This document shows positions 1 to 6,107 of a DNA stretch of 6,107 nucleotides, one piece after another (the first letter of the stretch is position 1; each line of letters starts with the position of its first letter). Source of the stretch: Acidobacteriaceae bacterium (GTDB taxonomy: Bacteria; Acidobacteriota; Terriglobia; Terriglobales; Acidobacteriaceae); assembly GCA_030044455.1 (NCBI GenBank), contig JASHVU010000768.1, positions 1 to 6,107 of the forward strand, in the 5' to 3' direction. The notes under the pieces were generated by a model. It saw only the letters and a program-made list of their open reading frames with translations. It did not search any database and was not told the origin of the DNA. The translations under genes were made by a program, and so were the position numbers.

Positions 1-870
1 CTTTACCACAACAATCACGATGGCACGTTTACCGATATCGCCGTGTCAGCGGGTTGCGGATATAGTGATGACGGCCGCGAGCAAGCCGGAATGGGAGTCG
101 GCGTTGGCGATTACGATTGTGACGGCTGGTTCGATATATTCAAGACCAATTTCTCTGAAGACACATCGAATCTCTATCACAACAATGGCGATGGAACATT
201 TACTGAAGTCACTTCGAAGGCAGGAGTCGATCTCGACCGCCTGGGTGTGAAATGGGGATGCGGCTTTATTGATTACGACAACGATGGCTGGCCCGATATC
301 TTCCAGGTCGACGGCCATGTTTATCCCGGAGTGGATCAGCATTCCAACCAGACGTTCTTGGAACCGCGAATTGTTTACCGCAACCTGAGCAACCGCAAAT
401 TCCAGGATGTTTCAAGCGAATTGGGGCCGGGGATTACTGCGCGCCATTCAAGCCGCGGCTGTGCCTTCGGTGATTTCGACAACGACGGCGATATCGATGT
501 CGTCGTAAACAATATGAATGAGATTCCCTCACTGCTCCGCAACGACGGCGGAAACCAAAACAATTGGATCAAAGTCAAACTTGTCGGGACCAGGTGCAAC
601 CGAACGGCGATTGGGGCACGTGTACGTGTCATCACAGGAAAGCACTCGCAGATGGATGAAGTCCACTCCGGAACGAGCGTGATGTCGCAAAGCGATCTGC
701 GGCTGCATTTCGGTGTCGGTCAGGCCAAAAAGATTGACCGCCTCGAAGTCATGTGGCCTACCACACTGAAAGTGGAAACCTTCGCCAATCTCGATCCCAA
801 TCAAATCCTCGTCATCAAAGAAGGTTCGGGCATTATCCAGAGAATTCCGCGTAATCTCAGGTCGAAGTGA
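1..870 (+). CDS. CRTAC1-like FG-GAP/VCBS repeat protein with C-terminal ASPIC/UnbV domain (5' truncated)
   Basis: The frame is open from base 1 to a TGA at 868-870, giving 289 visible residues. The first residues (LYHNNHDGTFTDIA) are already mid-domain, so the true start is upstream and the internal ATG at 43 is not the start. Three FG-GAP/VCBS blades are visible, each with an Asp-rich calcium-type loop: GDYDCDGWFDIF at about residues 36-47, DYDNDGWPDIF at 91-101 and GDFDNDGDID at 157-166. The phrase 'LYHNN.DGTFT' occurs at residues 1 and 58, with a looser copy (VYRNLSNRKFQDVS) near 125, marking the blade period. Residues from about 185 to 260 match the ASPIC/UnbV domain (GARVRV, SGTSVMSQSDLRLHFGVG, then LEVMWP). 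Such proteins are usually secreted or surface-exposed; their molecular role is poorly defined and I assign no reaction. The gene converges on the glycoside hydrolase genes and so is not in their operon. Family assignment is secure; function is unknown. Confidence 0.93.
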   Translation, partial: LYHNNHDGTFTDIAVSAGCGYSDDGREQAGMGVGVGDYDCDGWFDIFKTNFSEDTSNLYHNNGDGTFTEVTSKAGVDLDRLGVKWGCGFIDYDNDGWPDIFQVDGHVYPGVDQHSNQTFLEPRIVYRNLSNRKFQDVSSELGPGITARHSSRGCAFGDFDNDGDIDVVVNNMNEIPSLLRNDGGNQNNWIKVKLVGTRCNRTAIGARVRVITGKHSQMDEVHSGTSVMSQSDLRLHFGVGQAKKIDRLEVMWPTTLKVETFANLDPNQILVIKEGSGIIQRIPRNLRSK

Positions 871-898
871 GAGGCACCGTCTGTGACCGAGCCACTTC
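864..898. other. Inverted repeat in the convergent gap (weak bidirectional terminator candidate)
   Basis: GAAGTG at 864-869 is perfectly complementary to CACTTC at 893-898, with 23 bases between them and a minor GTC-TGT-GAC fold inside. It spans the stop codon of the FG-GAP gene and lies in the 56-bp gap between two convergent genes, where a shared terminator would be expected. There is no T-tract after the stem on either strand, so an intrinsic terminator is not demonstrated; 6-bp arms this far apart can occur by chance. Confidence 0.2.
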
Positions 899-926
899 AA
901 ATAGGGCGATCGGCATCGTGGGCATC

Positions 927-2258
927 TCAACCCAAACCGGGGCCGTGAAACCCCACCAGCTTCATGGCGCGAGTGCTTTCAGGGTTGCGCATGAACGCAT
1001 CCCACACCAACCCGGAGCGCAGATTTTCAGCCATCACCACTGAGATTCCCTGGTCGATGCCGATGACGTCGGGGTCGTACCAATTGGCGGCGGGATGAAA
1101 GGCATCGACAAAGCCATAGCGGCCCCACGCCTGTTTACCCCAGCGCGAGCGCATGGCGCGCAAAACCGAGAGACACTGCGCCGGCAGAAATGGCAGCGAG
1201 CCCGCGGGAGCGCAGGGAACCACGCTGCCGTCGATGTCACCGATCGGCGGCGGTCCGCCCCATCCGGTGTAACCCCTGATTGAATCGGACGCCGAGATAC
1301 CCCAGTAATCGTTGGAATACCACTGTGGATAAGAAAGGCAGAAGGCTTTGTGGGCGCGAGTCGCGATCACTGAATTGTCGAAATAGTTGGCATATGGGTC
1401 GCGGCGGTTCCTGAAGTCGTACCACGCCTGCGAATACTGATGCGTAAAGAGCGGATCGTCACCACTGATGTACTCGAATCCTTTGTAGTGAATCACTGGC
1501 CTAGTGAAGTTGTTCCACGTGTCGGGCGAGATGGGATGCGTAGGCGAGCCGATGGCCAGCAGGTAAATCATCATCAGTTCGCAATAGTGATTCCAGCGCG
1601 ACGAGAGAAAGCCCAACCCTGGTTTCCAGCCCATGCTCAACGTCGGCCCCCCGTTCAGCATCCAGGGCCAGTCGATGCGCTCGTAGAGTTGCTGCGCCAG
1701 CGAACTGATCACGGCATCACCGAAGTAGGCCTTCGCTGTGAGCACGCCGCACATCAGAATCGAAGTGTCGATTGAGGAAAGCTCCACGCCCGGCCAGCGC
1801 TCGCCGCTTTCAATATCGGTAAAGTGAAAGAAGAAGCCGTGCACTTCGGGCATCTTGTTCAAGTGCCAATTCAGTGTGGTTCTAACGCGCTCCACCACCT
1901 GCGAACGATGCAGGTAGCCTCGGTGGTGGGCAATGCAAAGTGCCGTGAGCCCAAAGCCCGTGGAGGCGATGCTGGCCATATGTCGCGAGTCACGCCTGCC
2001 GTTAAGGTTGTTTCGGGCGCGGTCGAGAACCTGACCAGAATTGGGGCTACCTTGCTCCCAGAAAAAGTGACAAGCCGTTCGCTCCAGGTCGTCGAGAAAG
2101 TGCTCATCTTCGCTCGAAGGGCTCCAAGCCTGATCGGCAAACGCGAATGAGGGAGGCAAAAGCGCGCAGCCGGCAAGCGCCGCCATCGATTGAAGAAGCC
2201 GGCGGCGATTCAGCATTCCAGTACGAACCTCGTGCGGTATCGAAGGTTGCTTTCTCAA
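927..2258 (-). CDS. Exported GH144-like (PF10091 glucoamylase-like) glycoside hydrolase, probable endo-beta-1,2-glucanase
   Basis: This 443-residue protein has the full PF10091/GH144 pattern, an (alpha/alpha)6-barrel family: FFWEQ near 65-69, ASTGFGLTAL at 98-107, GFFFHF at 141-146, ELSSIDTSIL at 159-168, WNHYCELMMIYLLAIGSP at 222-239, YFDNSVIATRAH at 292-303, WGISASDS at 319-326 and a C-terminal DQGISVVMAENLRSGLVW block at 402-419. Its length matches single-domain members. Characterised GH144 enzymes cut beta-1,2-glucan; the activity here is inferred from family and from the coupled GH3 gene. The N-terminus carries a twin-arginine motif (NRRRLLQ, residues 17-23), a short hydrophobic stretch, a possible lipobox LAGC (28-31) and a possible signal peptidase I site after SFAFA (41), so it is exported, perhaps by Tat. 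The TTG start at 2258 has a GGAG six bases upstream overlapping the end of the GH3 gene; an ATG at 2216 (residue 15) with GAGG 11 bases upstream is a credible alternative. An old 'glucoamylase' label for this family would be misleading. Confidence 0.88.
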   Translation of the reverse strand: MRKQPSIPHEVRTGMLNRRRLLQSMAALAGCALLPPSFAFADQAWSPSSEDEHFLDDLERTACHFFWEQGSPNSGQVLDRARNNLNGRRDSRHMASIASTGFGLTALCIAHHRGYLHRSQVVERVRTTLNWHLNKMPEVHGFFFHFTDIESGERWPGVELSSIDTSILMCGVLTAKAYFGDAVISSLAQQLYERIDWPWMLNGGPTLSMGWKPGLGFLSSRWNHYCELMMIYLLAIGSPTHPISPDTWNNFTRPVIHYKGFEYISGDDPLFTHQYSQAWYDFRNRRDPYANYFDNSVIATRAHKAFCLSYPQWYSNDYWGISASDSIRGYTGWGGPPPIGDIDGSVVPCAPAGSLPFLPAQCLSVLRAMRSRWGKQAWGRYGFVDAFHPAANWYDPDVIGIDQGISVVMAENLRSGLVWDAFMRNPESTRAMKLVGFHGPGLG

Positions 2259-2268
2259 ACCCTACTCC
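2259..2268 (-). promoter_or_regulatory. Ribosome binding site overlapping the GH3 stop, supporting a TTG start for the GH144-like gene
   Basis: On the minus strand the end of the GH3 gene reads ACGGAGTAGGGTTTG. The GGAG (2268-2265) lies just before and overlapping the GH3 TAG stop (2264-2262) and is six bases from the TTG at 2258-2256. This spacing favours the TTG start and translational coupling of the two genes. The competing ATG at 2216 has a GAGG at 2231-2228 with a looser 11-base spacer. Confidence 0.5.
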
Positions 2269-4697
2269 GTCGCGATCACAAAGTCTGCATGTTCGGTCGC
2301 CAGAGAACTGCCGCCGATCCACACCGTGTAATGAGTTGGTTCAATGACTGCTTTGCCCGAGTTGGTATAGAACGAAAGCTCGGGGAATCCGAGATCGAAC
2401 GTCACCAGCTTCGATTCACCGGGCTTCAATTTCACGCGCGTGAATCCTTCGAGGCTTCGCACCGGCTGTTCAAGGCTTGCGCCCAGGTTGCGCACGTAGC
2501 ATTCAACAATCTCGGTTGCCGTGCGATTGCCGGTATTCTTCACGGTCGTCGTTGCCGAAATCAACTTCCGGTCACCGCTGCTTTTGGCCTCGCTCAACGG
2601 CACCGACGGGCGCGAAACTGCCACGCTGGAATACTCAAAAGTCGTATAGCTCAGGCCGTAGCCGAAAGGAAACAGCGCGTCGTTAGGCACGTCGATGTAA
2701 CGCGAGATGAACCGCGTATCTCCGTTTGGCGGCTTGCTTAGATCGGCTCCGTAAGTCGGCCTGCCGGTCGGGAACTGGTTGTAGTAGAGCGGTTCCTGGC
2801 CAACTGCTCGAGGAAAACTCATGGGCAGCTTACCGCCGGGAGACACATCGCCGTATAGCACATTGATGATCGCCGATCCTGCTTCAGTCCCCGGGAACCA
2901 AGCCTCAATTATGGCGGGAACATGCTGCGCCGCCCAGTTGAGAATCAACGGCCGGCCCGAGAATATTAGCAACACAAGCGGCTTCCCCGTCGCGGCAACC
3001 TGTTCGAGCAGTTTCTCTTGATTGCCGGGCAAATCGAGGTTTGCCCGCGAACCAGCCTCACCGCTCATCTCGCTCGACTCGCCCAGCGCCATGACCACAA
3101 CGTCGGACTGATTGGCCGCATCCAGAGCCTCAGCAAACCCGCTCTCCGATGTTCCAGCGATCTCAGTACCCTTTGCATAAATCAATGAACCGCCAGTCCG
3201 CTTGGCGCGCTCATCAAGCGCGTCCTTTAGCGTGATCACATCGGGATTGCGGCGCGGATCTCCCCATTGATCGATCATTTCGTCGGCGTCATCGGCGAGT
3301 GGTCCAATGAGAGCGATCTTCATAGAACGATCGGCCAAGGGAAGAACGGGCGCTCCTTTGAAAGGTCGGTTCTCAAGCAGCACCAGCGACTCCTCGGCGG
3401 CCTGACGAACAATCGGCCTGTGCTGCTGCACAGCGCGAGTCACTTCAGTTCCCAGCGAGTAGGGATGTTCGAACAGCCCCAGCGCAAACTTCACCCGCAA
3501 TACACGGCGCACAGCCTGGTCGATTGCCTCCATCGGAATCTGGCCCGACTTGACCATCGCCGGGAGTTCGGCATCGTAGAGGTGCGACATCATGTCCACG
3601 TCCACGCCTGCCGTAAAGGCCTTGCGTGCAGCGGTCGCTCCATCCAGCGCGATGCCGTGATTGATGAGCTCGCGAATCGCCGTGTAATCGCTGACTACAA
3701 AGCCGTTGAAACCCCAATGGCCGCGCAGAATATCCGTAAGCAGGAACCGGTTGGCGCTCGCAGGCACGCCGTTCAGCGCATTAAATGCCGACATGATGGT
3801 GGCTGCTCCGGCTTCGACCGCGGCTCTGTAAGGCGGCAGATAGTCCTGCATCAGCCGGCTCTCTGACATATCGGTGGTGTTGTATTCCCTTCCCGCTTCA
3901 GCCGCGCCGTAGGCTGCAAAGTGCTTTACGCTGGCGGCAACCGCATCGGGTTTTGAAAGATCGTCGCCCTGGTAACCGTGAATGTAGGCCCGTGCCATCG
4001 CCGCACCCAGGTATGCATCTTCTCCGGCGCCCTCTATCGTGCGCCCCCAGCGCGGATCGCGCGAGATGTCGACCATGGGCGAATAGAACCAATCGACTCC
4101 GGCAGTTCGGGCCTCTTCAGCGGAAACGTGCGTTACTGATGTTACGAGCGCCGGATCCCACGTAGCCGCGAGCCCGAGAGGAACCGGATAAACCGTGCGA
4201 AAACCGTGGATGATATCGGCGCCGAAGAGGAGTGGTATATGAAGCCGGCTCTTTTCGACCGCGGCGCGCTGGTAGGCGTTGGTGGTTTCAGCACCGACGA
4301 CATTCAGCATCGAGCCCAGCCGGCCCTCAATAATGAGCTGCATCGCGTTGGGACTGTTCGGGGTTATCGGATTCTTTCCAGGCGGCGGAGGCAAGTCTCT
4401 CGCCGCGGCTGCATCGGCACCTTTCAACCCATCGCCGCTGTATTGAACCAGTTGCCCGAGCTTTTCTGCGAGAGTCATCTGCTTCAGCAAGGCATCCACC
4501 TTGCGCTCGATGGCTGGGTCGGCGAGTTGAGCATTCGAGGGCGGCGCTGCTCTCTGGGCTTGGACTGGCGCGGCAAACGGCATATCGTTTTGCGCGTCGA
4601 GATCGGTCTCAAACAGCATCAGCGCCATGCCCGCGACAATCAGGATTCCCAATCTCGTTTTGATTCCATTTTTTGAATGGTGAGCCCGATGGAACAT
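2262..4697 (-). CDS. bglX: Secreted GH3 beta-glucosidase (BglX-type)
   Basis: This is a complete 811-residue GH3 enzyme that hydrolyses terminal non-reducing beta-D-glucosyl (or related) residues from oligosaccharides. A basic N-terminus and hydrophobic segment (about residues 16-29) followed by DLDA-Q near 35/36 indicate a Sec signal peptide and periplasmic or extracellular action. The (alpha/beta)8 domain covers about residues 60-410, with PRWGRTIEGAGEDAYL at 215-230, VKHFAAYGA at 257-265 and the nucleophile motif GFVVSDY, where Asp337 is the expected nucleophile. The alpha/beta sandwich domain (about 430-670) has SSEMSGEAGSR, with Glu547 the likely acid/base. A C-terminal fibronectin III-like domain (about 690-800) contains NTGNRTATEIVECYV and LKPGESKLVTFDL. 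No PA14 insert is seen. The ATG at 4697 is preceded by a strong GGAGAGG at 4706-4700, which fixes the start. It sits 210 bp after the GH39 gene and 3 bp before the GH144-like gene. The symbol reflects family architecture; sugar and linkage preference cannot be read directly, but the GH144 partner suggests sophoro-oligosaccharides. Confidence 0.95.
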   Translation of the reverse strand: MFHRAHHSKNGIKTRLGILIVAGMALMLFETDLDAQNDMPFAAPVQAQRAAPPSNAQLADPAIERKVDALLKQMTLAEKLGQLVQYSGDGLKGADAAAARDLPPPPGKNPITPNSPNAMQLIIEGRLGSMLNVVGAETTNAYQRAAVEKSRLHIPLLFGADIIHGFRTVYPVPLGLAATWDPALVTSVTHVSAEEARTAGVDWFYSPMVDISRDPRWGRTIEGAGEDAYLGAAMARAYIHGYQGDDLSKPDAVAASVKHFAAYGAAEAGREYNTTDMSESRLMQDYLPPYRAAVEAGAATIMSAFNALNGVPASANRFLLTDILRGHWGFNGFVVSDYTAIRELINHGIALDGATAARKAFTAGVDVDMMSHLYDAELPAMVKSGQIPMEAIDQAVRRVLRVKFALGLFEHPYSLGTEVTRAVQQHRPIVRQAAEESLVLLENRPFKGAPVLPLADRSMKIALIGPLADDADEMIDQWGDPRRNPDVITLKDALDERAKRTGGSLIYAKGTEIAGTSESGFAEALDAANQSDVVVMALGESSEMSGEAGSRANLDLPGNQEKLLEQVAATGKPLVLLIFSGRPLILNWAAQHVPAIIEAWFPGTEAGSAIINVLYGDVSPGGKLPMSFPRAVGQEPLYYNQFPTGRPTYGADLSKPPNGDTRFISRYIDVPNDALFPFGYGLSYTTFEYSSVAVSRPSVPLSEAKSSGDRKLISATTTVKNTGNRTATEIVECYVRNLGASLEQPVRSLEGFTRVKLKPGESKLVTFDLGFPELSFYTNSGKAVIEPTHYTVWIGGSSLATEHADFVIATE

Positions 4698-4699
4698 AT

Positions 4700-4706
4700 C
4701 CTCTCC
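4700..4706 (-). promoter_or_regulatory. Strong Shine-Dalgarno for the GH3 gene
   Basis: The minus strand reads GGAGAGG (4706-4700), then AT, then the ATG at 4697. Counting from the GGAG core the spacer is five bases. This purine-rich site decides the ATG at 4697 as the start and puts the whole signal peptide in frame. Confidence 0.75.
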
Positions 4707-4846
4707 AGTTCTTGAGTGCGGTCCGCACGCGCCGCCGCAAAGAACGAATTCATCCTTTCGATGCCGTCTTTTCCCATCTGATGCTGAAAGGGCAGCAGAT
4801 AATGCTTCAGAAGCGATTTTTTGTAGAAAACCCTTCGCGCTATCGA

Positions 4847-4861
4847 TTATCCAATGGATAA
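4847..4861. promoter_or_regulatory. 15-bp palindrome, candidate transcription-factor operator
   Basis: TTATCCAATGGATAA has two perfect 7-bp arms (TTATCCA / TGGATAA) around a single central base. It lies about 150 bases upstream of the GH3 start and 46 bases after the GH39 stop, the expected place for control of the GH3-GH144 unit. The size and symmetry suit a dimeric repressor or activator, but it lacks the central CG typical of LacI-family sites, and no regulator gene is in the window. Function is inferred. Confidence 0.4.
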
Positions 4862-4907
4862 GAGTATTCGCGCGCTGTGGTGATGCGAAGCTCCTGTTTG
4901 CGCCGAT

Positions 4908-6107
4908 TCACCTACGGTCTGGGATCTCCAAGATCGCGAGTCCGTTGACCGGCAGCGTGAGTTCGAGTTGATCACCGGTGAGAGTTTTGTGCTCCGGCGG
5001 AGGAAGCGCCGAAGACAGATTAAGTGCGGCAATCTGCGCCCGCGTAGGATAACGGGGACTTCCCATCTTGCGGTAGGCAATGAGCGGGTTGCCGTGCAAT
5101 TCATCCAGGCGCTCGATGGAGACCTGGGATCCCGCCGCGATACCCTTGAACGAAAGCTGCAAGGTGATGGGCTTGCCGTCGGCAACCTTATCCATATCGA
5201 CCAGGTTCCACGCGGCCACAACCAGAGTGCCATCCGCGCGGCGCGTTACCAGCAGATGATCAGATGAGTTGGCAAGACGCACATCACCGAGATTGTGCAG
5301 CAGTGAAAACGCATAGAAGCTAGGCTTCTTGATGTTGCCCGCGGCGATCAGGCCGAACATTCCAACGAAGGGTTCAGTGGCAACGCCGCCTTCCTCAAAG
5401 ACATCGTCGAAGGTCCACCACGACATCATCTTCACGTAGCCGTCGCACTGGCTTACATCGTGGGCGAGCGCGGGGCCCACATACCAGTTGTCCCGCGCAT
5501 TTAGATTACCGTAGGAGGGCACGTTCCACTCGGTCCAGAAGAGTGGTAGCGAAGGGTGCGCCGAGGCCTGAATCTGTCCGTGAACCATCTGGATGGCGCG
5601 GCATACGCGGTCGCGCATGGGAATGTCTTCATGCGTGCCGAACATGTCTTCCACGGTGTCGTCTGCGTAACCATGGGTTGAGACAAAGTCGATGGGCACG
5701 TGATTGGCACTCACGTAATTCAGAAAGTCGGAAATCCAGTGAGCGGCTGCAGTTGCGGGTCCACCGACTCGCAGTAGGGGATTCACCTGCTTCAGTGCGC
5801 GAGCGGTGTGATCGTAAAGCTCAAAGTAAGTGGCCTGCTTGGGTTCGCCGGCCCAGAAATCGATGTTGGGCTCGTTCCAGACTTCAAAGTACCACTGCGC
5901 GACCTCGTCGATGCCGTAGCGGTCGATGAGGTGTTGCGCAAAGGCGCGGATCAGCGCATCCCACTTGGCGTAGTCTTTGGGCGGCGCCACGTTGGGTTTG
6001 TACCAGAAACCCTGAATGGAGTTCTTCGAGGCCAGGGCATAGGGCATAAAGCTGAGCTCGACCATCGGGCGCACGCCGCGCGCCAGCAGTCCGTCGTAGA
6101 TCTGGTC
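4908..6107 (-). CDS. GH39 family glycoside hydrolase, beta-xylosidase type (5' truncated by window edge)
   Basis: The frame is open from the window end at 6107 to a TGA at 4910-4908, giving 399 visible residues. Residues before the GTG at 6074 (DQIYDGLLARGVRP) continue the conserved GH39 pattern into VELSFMP, so the gene begins outside the window and that GTG is not the start. The (beta/alpha)8 catalytic domain shows FEVWNEPN with the acid/base Glu at visible residue 79, then STHGYADD near 143-150, and LFWTEWN with the nucleophile Glu at residue 193. The 114-residue gap between the two glutamates is close to the 117 known in the Thermoanaerobacterium beta-xylosidase XynB (E160 and E277), which suggests about 80 residues are missing. 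The C-terminal part (about 290-399) is a beta-sandwich-like region containing LLVTRRADGTLVVAAWNL. GH39 enzymes are retaining hydrolases, mostly beta-xylosidases, with some acting on other sugars, so the substrate is not certain. Localisation cannot be judged because the N-terminus is absent. Confidence 0.9.
   Translation of the reverse strand, partial: DQIYDGLLARGVRPMVELSFMPYALASKNSIQGFWYKPNVAPPKDYAKWDALIRAFAQHLIDRYGIDEVAQWYFEVWNEPNIDFWAGEPKQATYFELYDHTARALKQVNPLLRVGGPATAAAHWISDFLNYVSANHVPIDFVSTHGYADDTVEDMFGTHEDIPMRDRVCRAIQMVHGQIQASAHPSLPLFWTEWNVPSYGNLNARDNWYVGPALAHDVSQCDGYVKMMSWWTFDDVFEEGGVATEPFVGMFGLIAAGNIKKPSFYAFSLLHNLGDVRLANSSDHLLVTRRADGTLVVAAWNLVDMDKVADGKPITLQLSFKGIAAGSQVSIERLDELHGNPLIAYRKMGSPRYPTRAQIAALNLSSALPPPEHKTLTGDQLELTLPVNGLAILEIPDRR

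Larger units (their letters stand above)
4698..4907 (-). other. Non-coding gap between the GH39 and GH3 genes; likely regulatory leader
   Basis: These 210 bases separate two same-strand genes and hold no credible ORF. They are more AT-rich around 4815-4865 than the coding flanks. They contain the GH3 ribosome binding site (4706-4700), a 15-bp palindrome (4847-4861) and a short TTCGCGC direct repeat on either side of it (4834-4840 and 4867-4873, plus strand). A GATAAT hexamer on the minus strand (4851-4846) resembles a -10 box, but no fitting -35 is visible upstream, so I do not call a promoter. No strong GC stem followed by a T-run was seen behind the GH39 stop, so read-through from GH39 into GH3 remains possible. 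Confidence 0.5.

Noticed and set aside
529..930. 133-residue minus-strand ORF with CPRC-like cysteines at its start
   Set aside because: It lies opposite the ASPIC/UnbV domain, and the paired cysteines come from the non-coding gap and shadow frame rather than a zinc-binding family.
2190..2741. 183-residue plus-strand ORF opposite the GH3 and GH144-like genes
   Set aside because: It lies antisense to two strongly supported genes with clear domain motifs, and its translation shows no recognisable domain. It is a shadow of high-GC coding sequence.
3267..3866. 199-residue plus-strand ORF inside the GH3 gene
   Set aside because: It is entirely antisense to the GH3 catalytic domain, rich in Arg/His/Gln as expected for a shadow frame, and has no domain signal.
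4206..4676. 156-residue plus-strand ORF opposite the GH3 N-terminus
   Set aside because: It is antisense to the signal peptide and first part of the GH3 domain, with no recognisable family features.
4804..4822. GCTTCAGAAGC followed by a T-run (plus strand) as an intrinsic terminator
   Set aside because: The loop would be a single base, leaving only about three stable pairs, and the T-run is on the plus strand while both flanking genes are read from the minus strand.
4846..4851. GATAAT as a -10 promoter element for the GH3 gene
   Set aside because: No TTGACA-like element lies 16-18 bases upstream; that region is GC-rich. The match is also part of the palindrome, so it is not independent evidence.
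4673..4861. 62-residue plus-strand ORF across the GH39-GH3 gap
   Set aside because: It has no convincing ribosome binding site, it overlaps the GH3 start, and its translation resembles no known family.

Overview
The window looks like a piece of a bacterial chromosome with moderately high GC. It carries polysaccharide-degrading enzymes next to a secreted FG-GAP/ASPIC-UnbV (CRTAC1-like) protein. That mix, with Tat- and Sec-exported glycoside hydrolases and CRTAC1-type propellers, would fit a soil Acidobacteriota. This is inferred from gene content and protein style only; no rRNA or marker gene is present, and other environmental phyla such as Verrucomicrobiota or Planctomycetota cannot be excluded.

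Layout. Bases 1-870 (+) hold the C-terminal part of a CRTAC1-like beta-propeller protein whose 5' end lies outside the window. A 56-bp convergent gap follows. The other three genes are all on the minus strand. In transcription order they are a GH39 (beta-xylosidase-type) enzyme cut at its 5' end by the window edge (6107-4908), a 210-bp non-coding gap, a complete Sec-exported GH3 beta-glucosidase (4697-2262), and a complete exported GH144-like/PF10091 'glucoamylase-like' enzyme (2258-927). The GH144-like gene starts only 3 bp after the GH3 stop, and its ribosome binding site overlaps that stop, so these two genes are almost certainly one transcriptional unit.

How they may work together. GH144 enzymes known to me are endo-beta-1,2-glucanases or sophorose-releasing enzymes, and some GH3 beta-glucosidases act on sophoro-oligosaccharides. 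The coupled GH3-GH144 pair therefore suggests a small beta-1,2-glucan degradation module: the GH144-like enzyme would cut polymer and the GH3 enzyme would release glucose. The GH39 enzyme upstream would normally act on xylosides or related linkages, so the full target may be a mixed polysaccharide. The gap before GH3 contains a clean 15-bp palindrome that is a candidate operator. No transporter or regulator is visible here.

No RNA genes, insertion sequences, CRISPR arrays or attachment sites were found.
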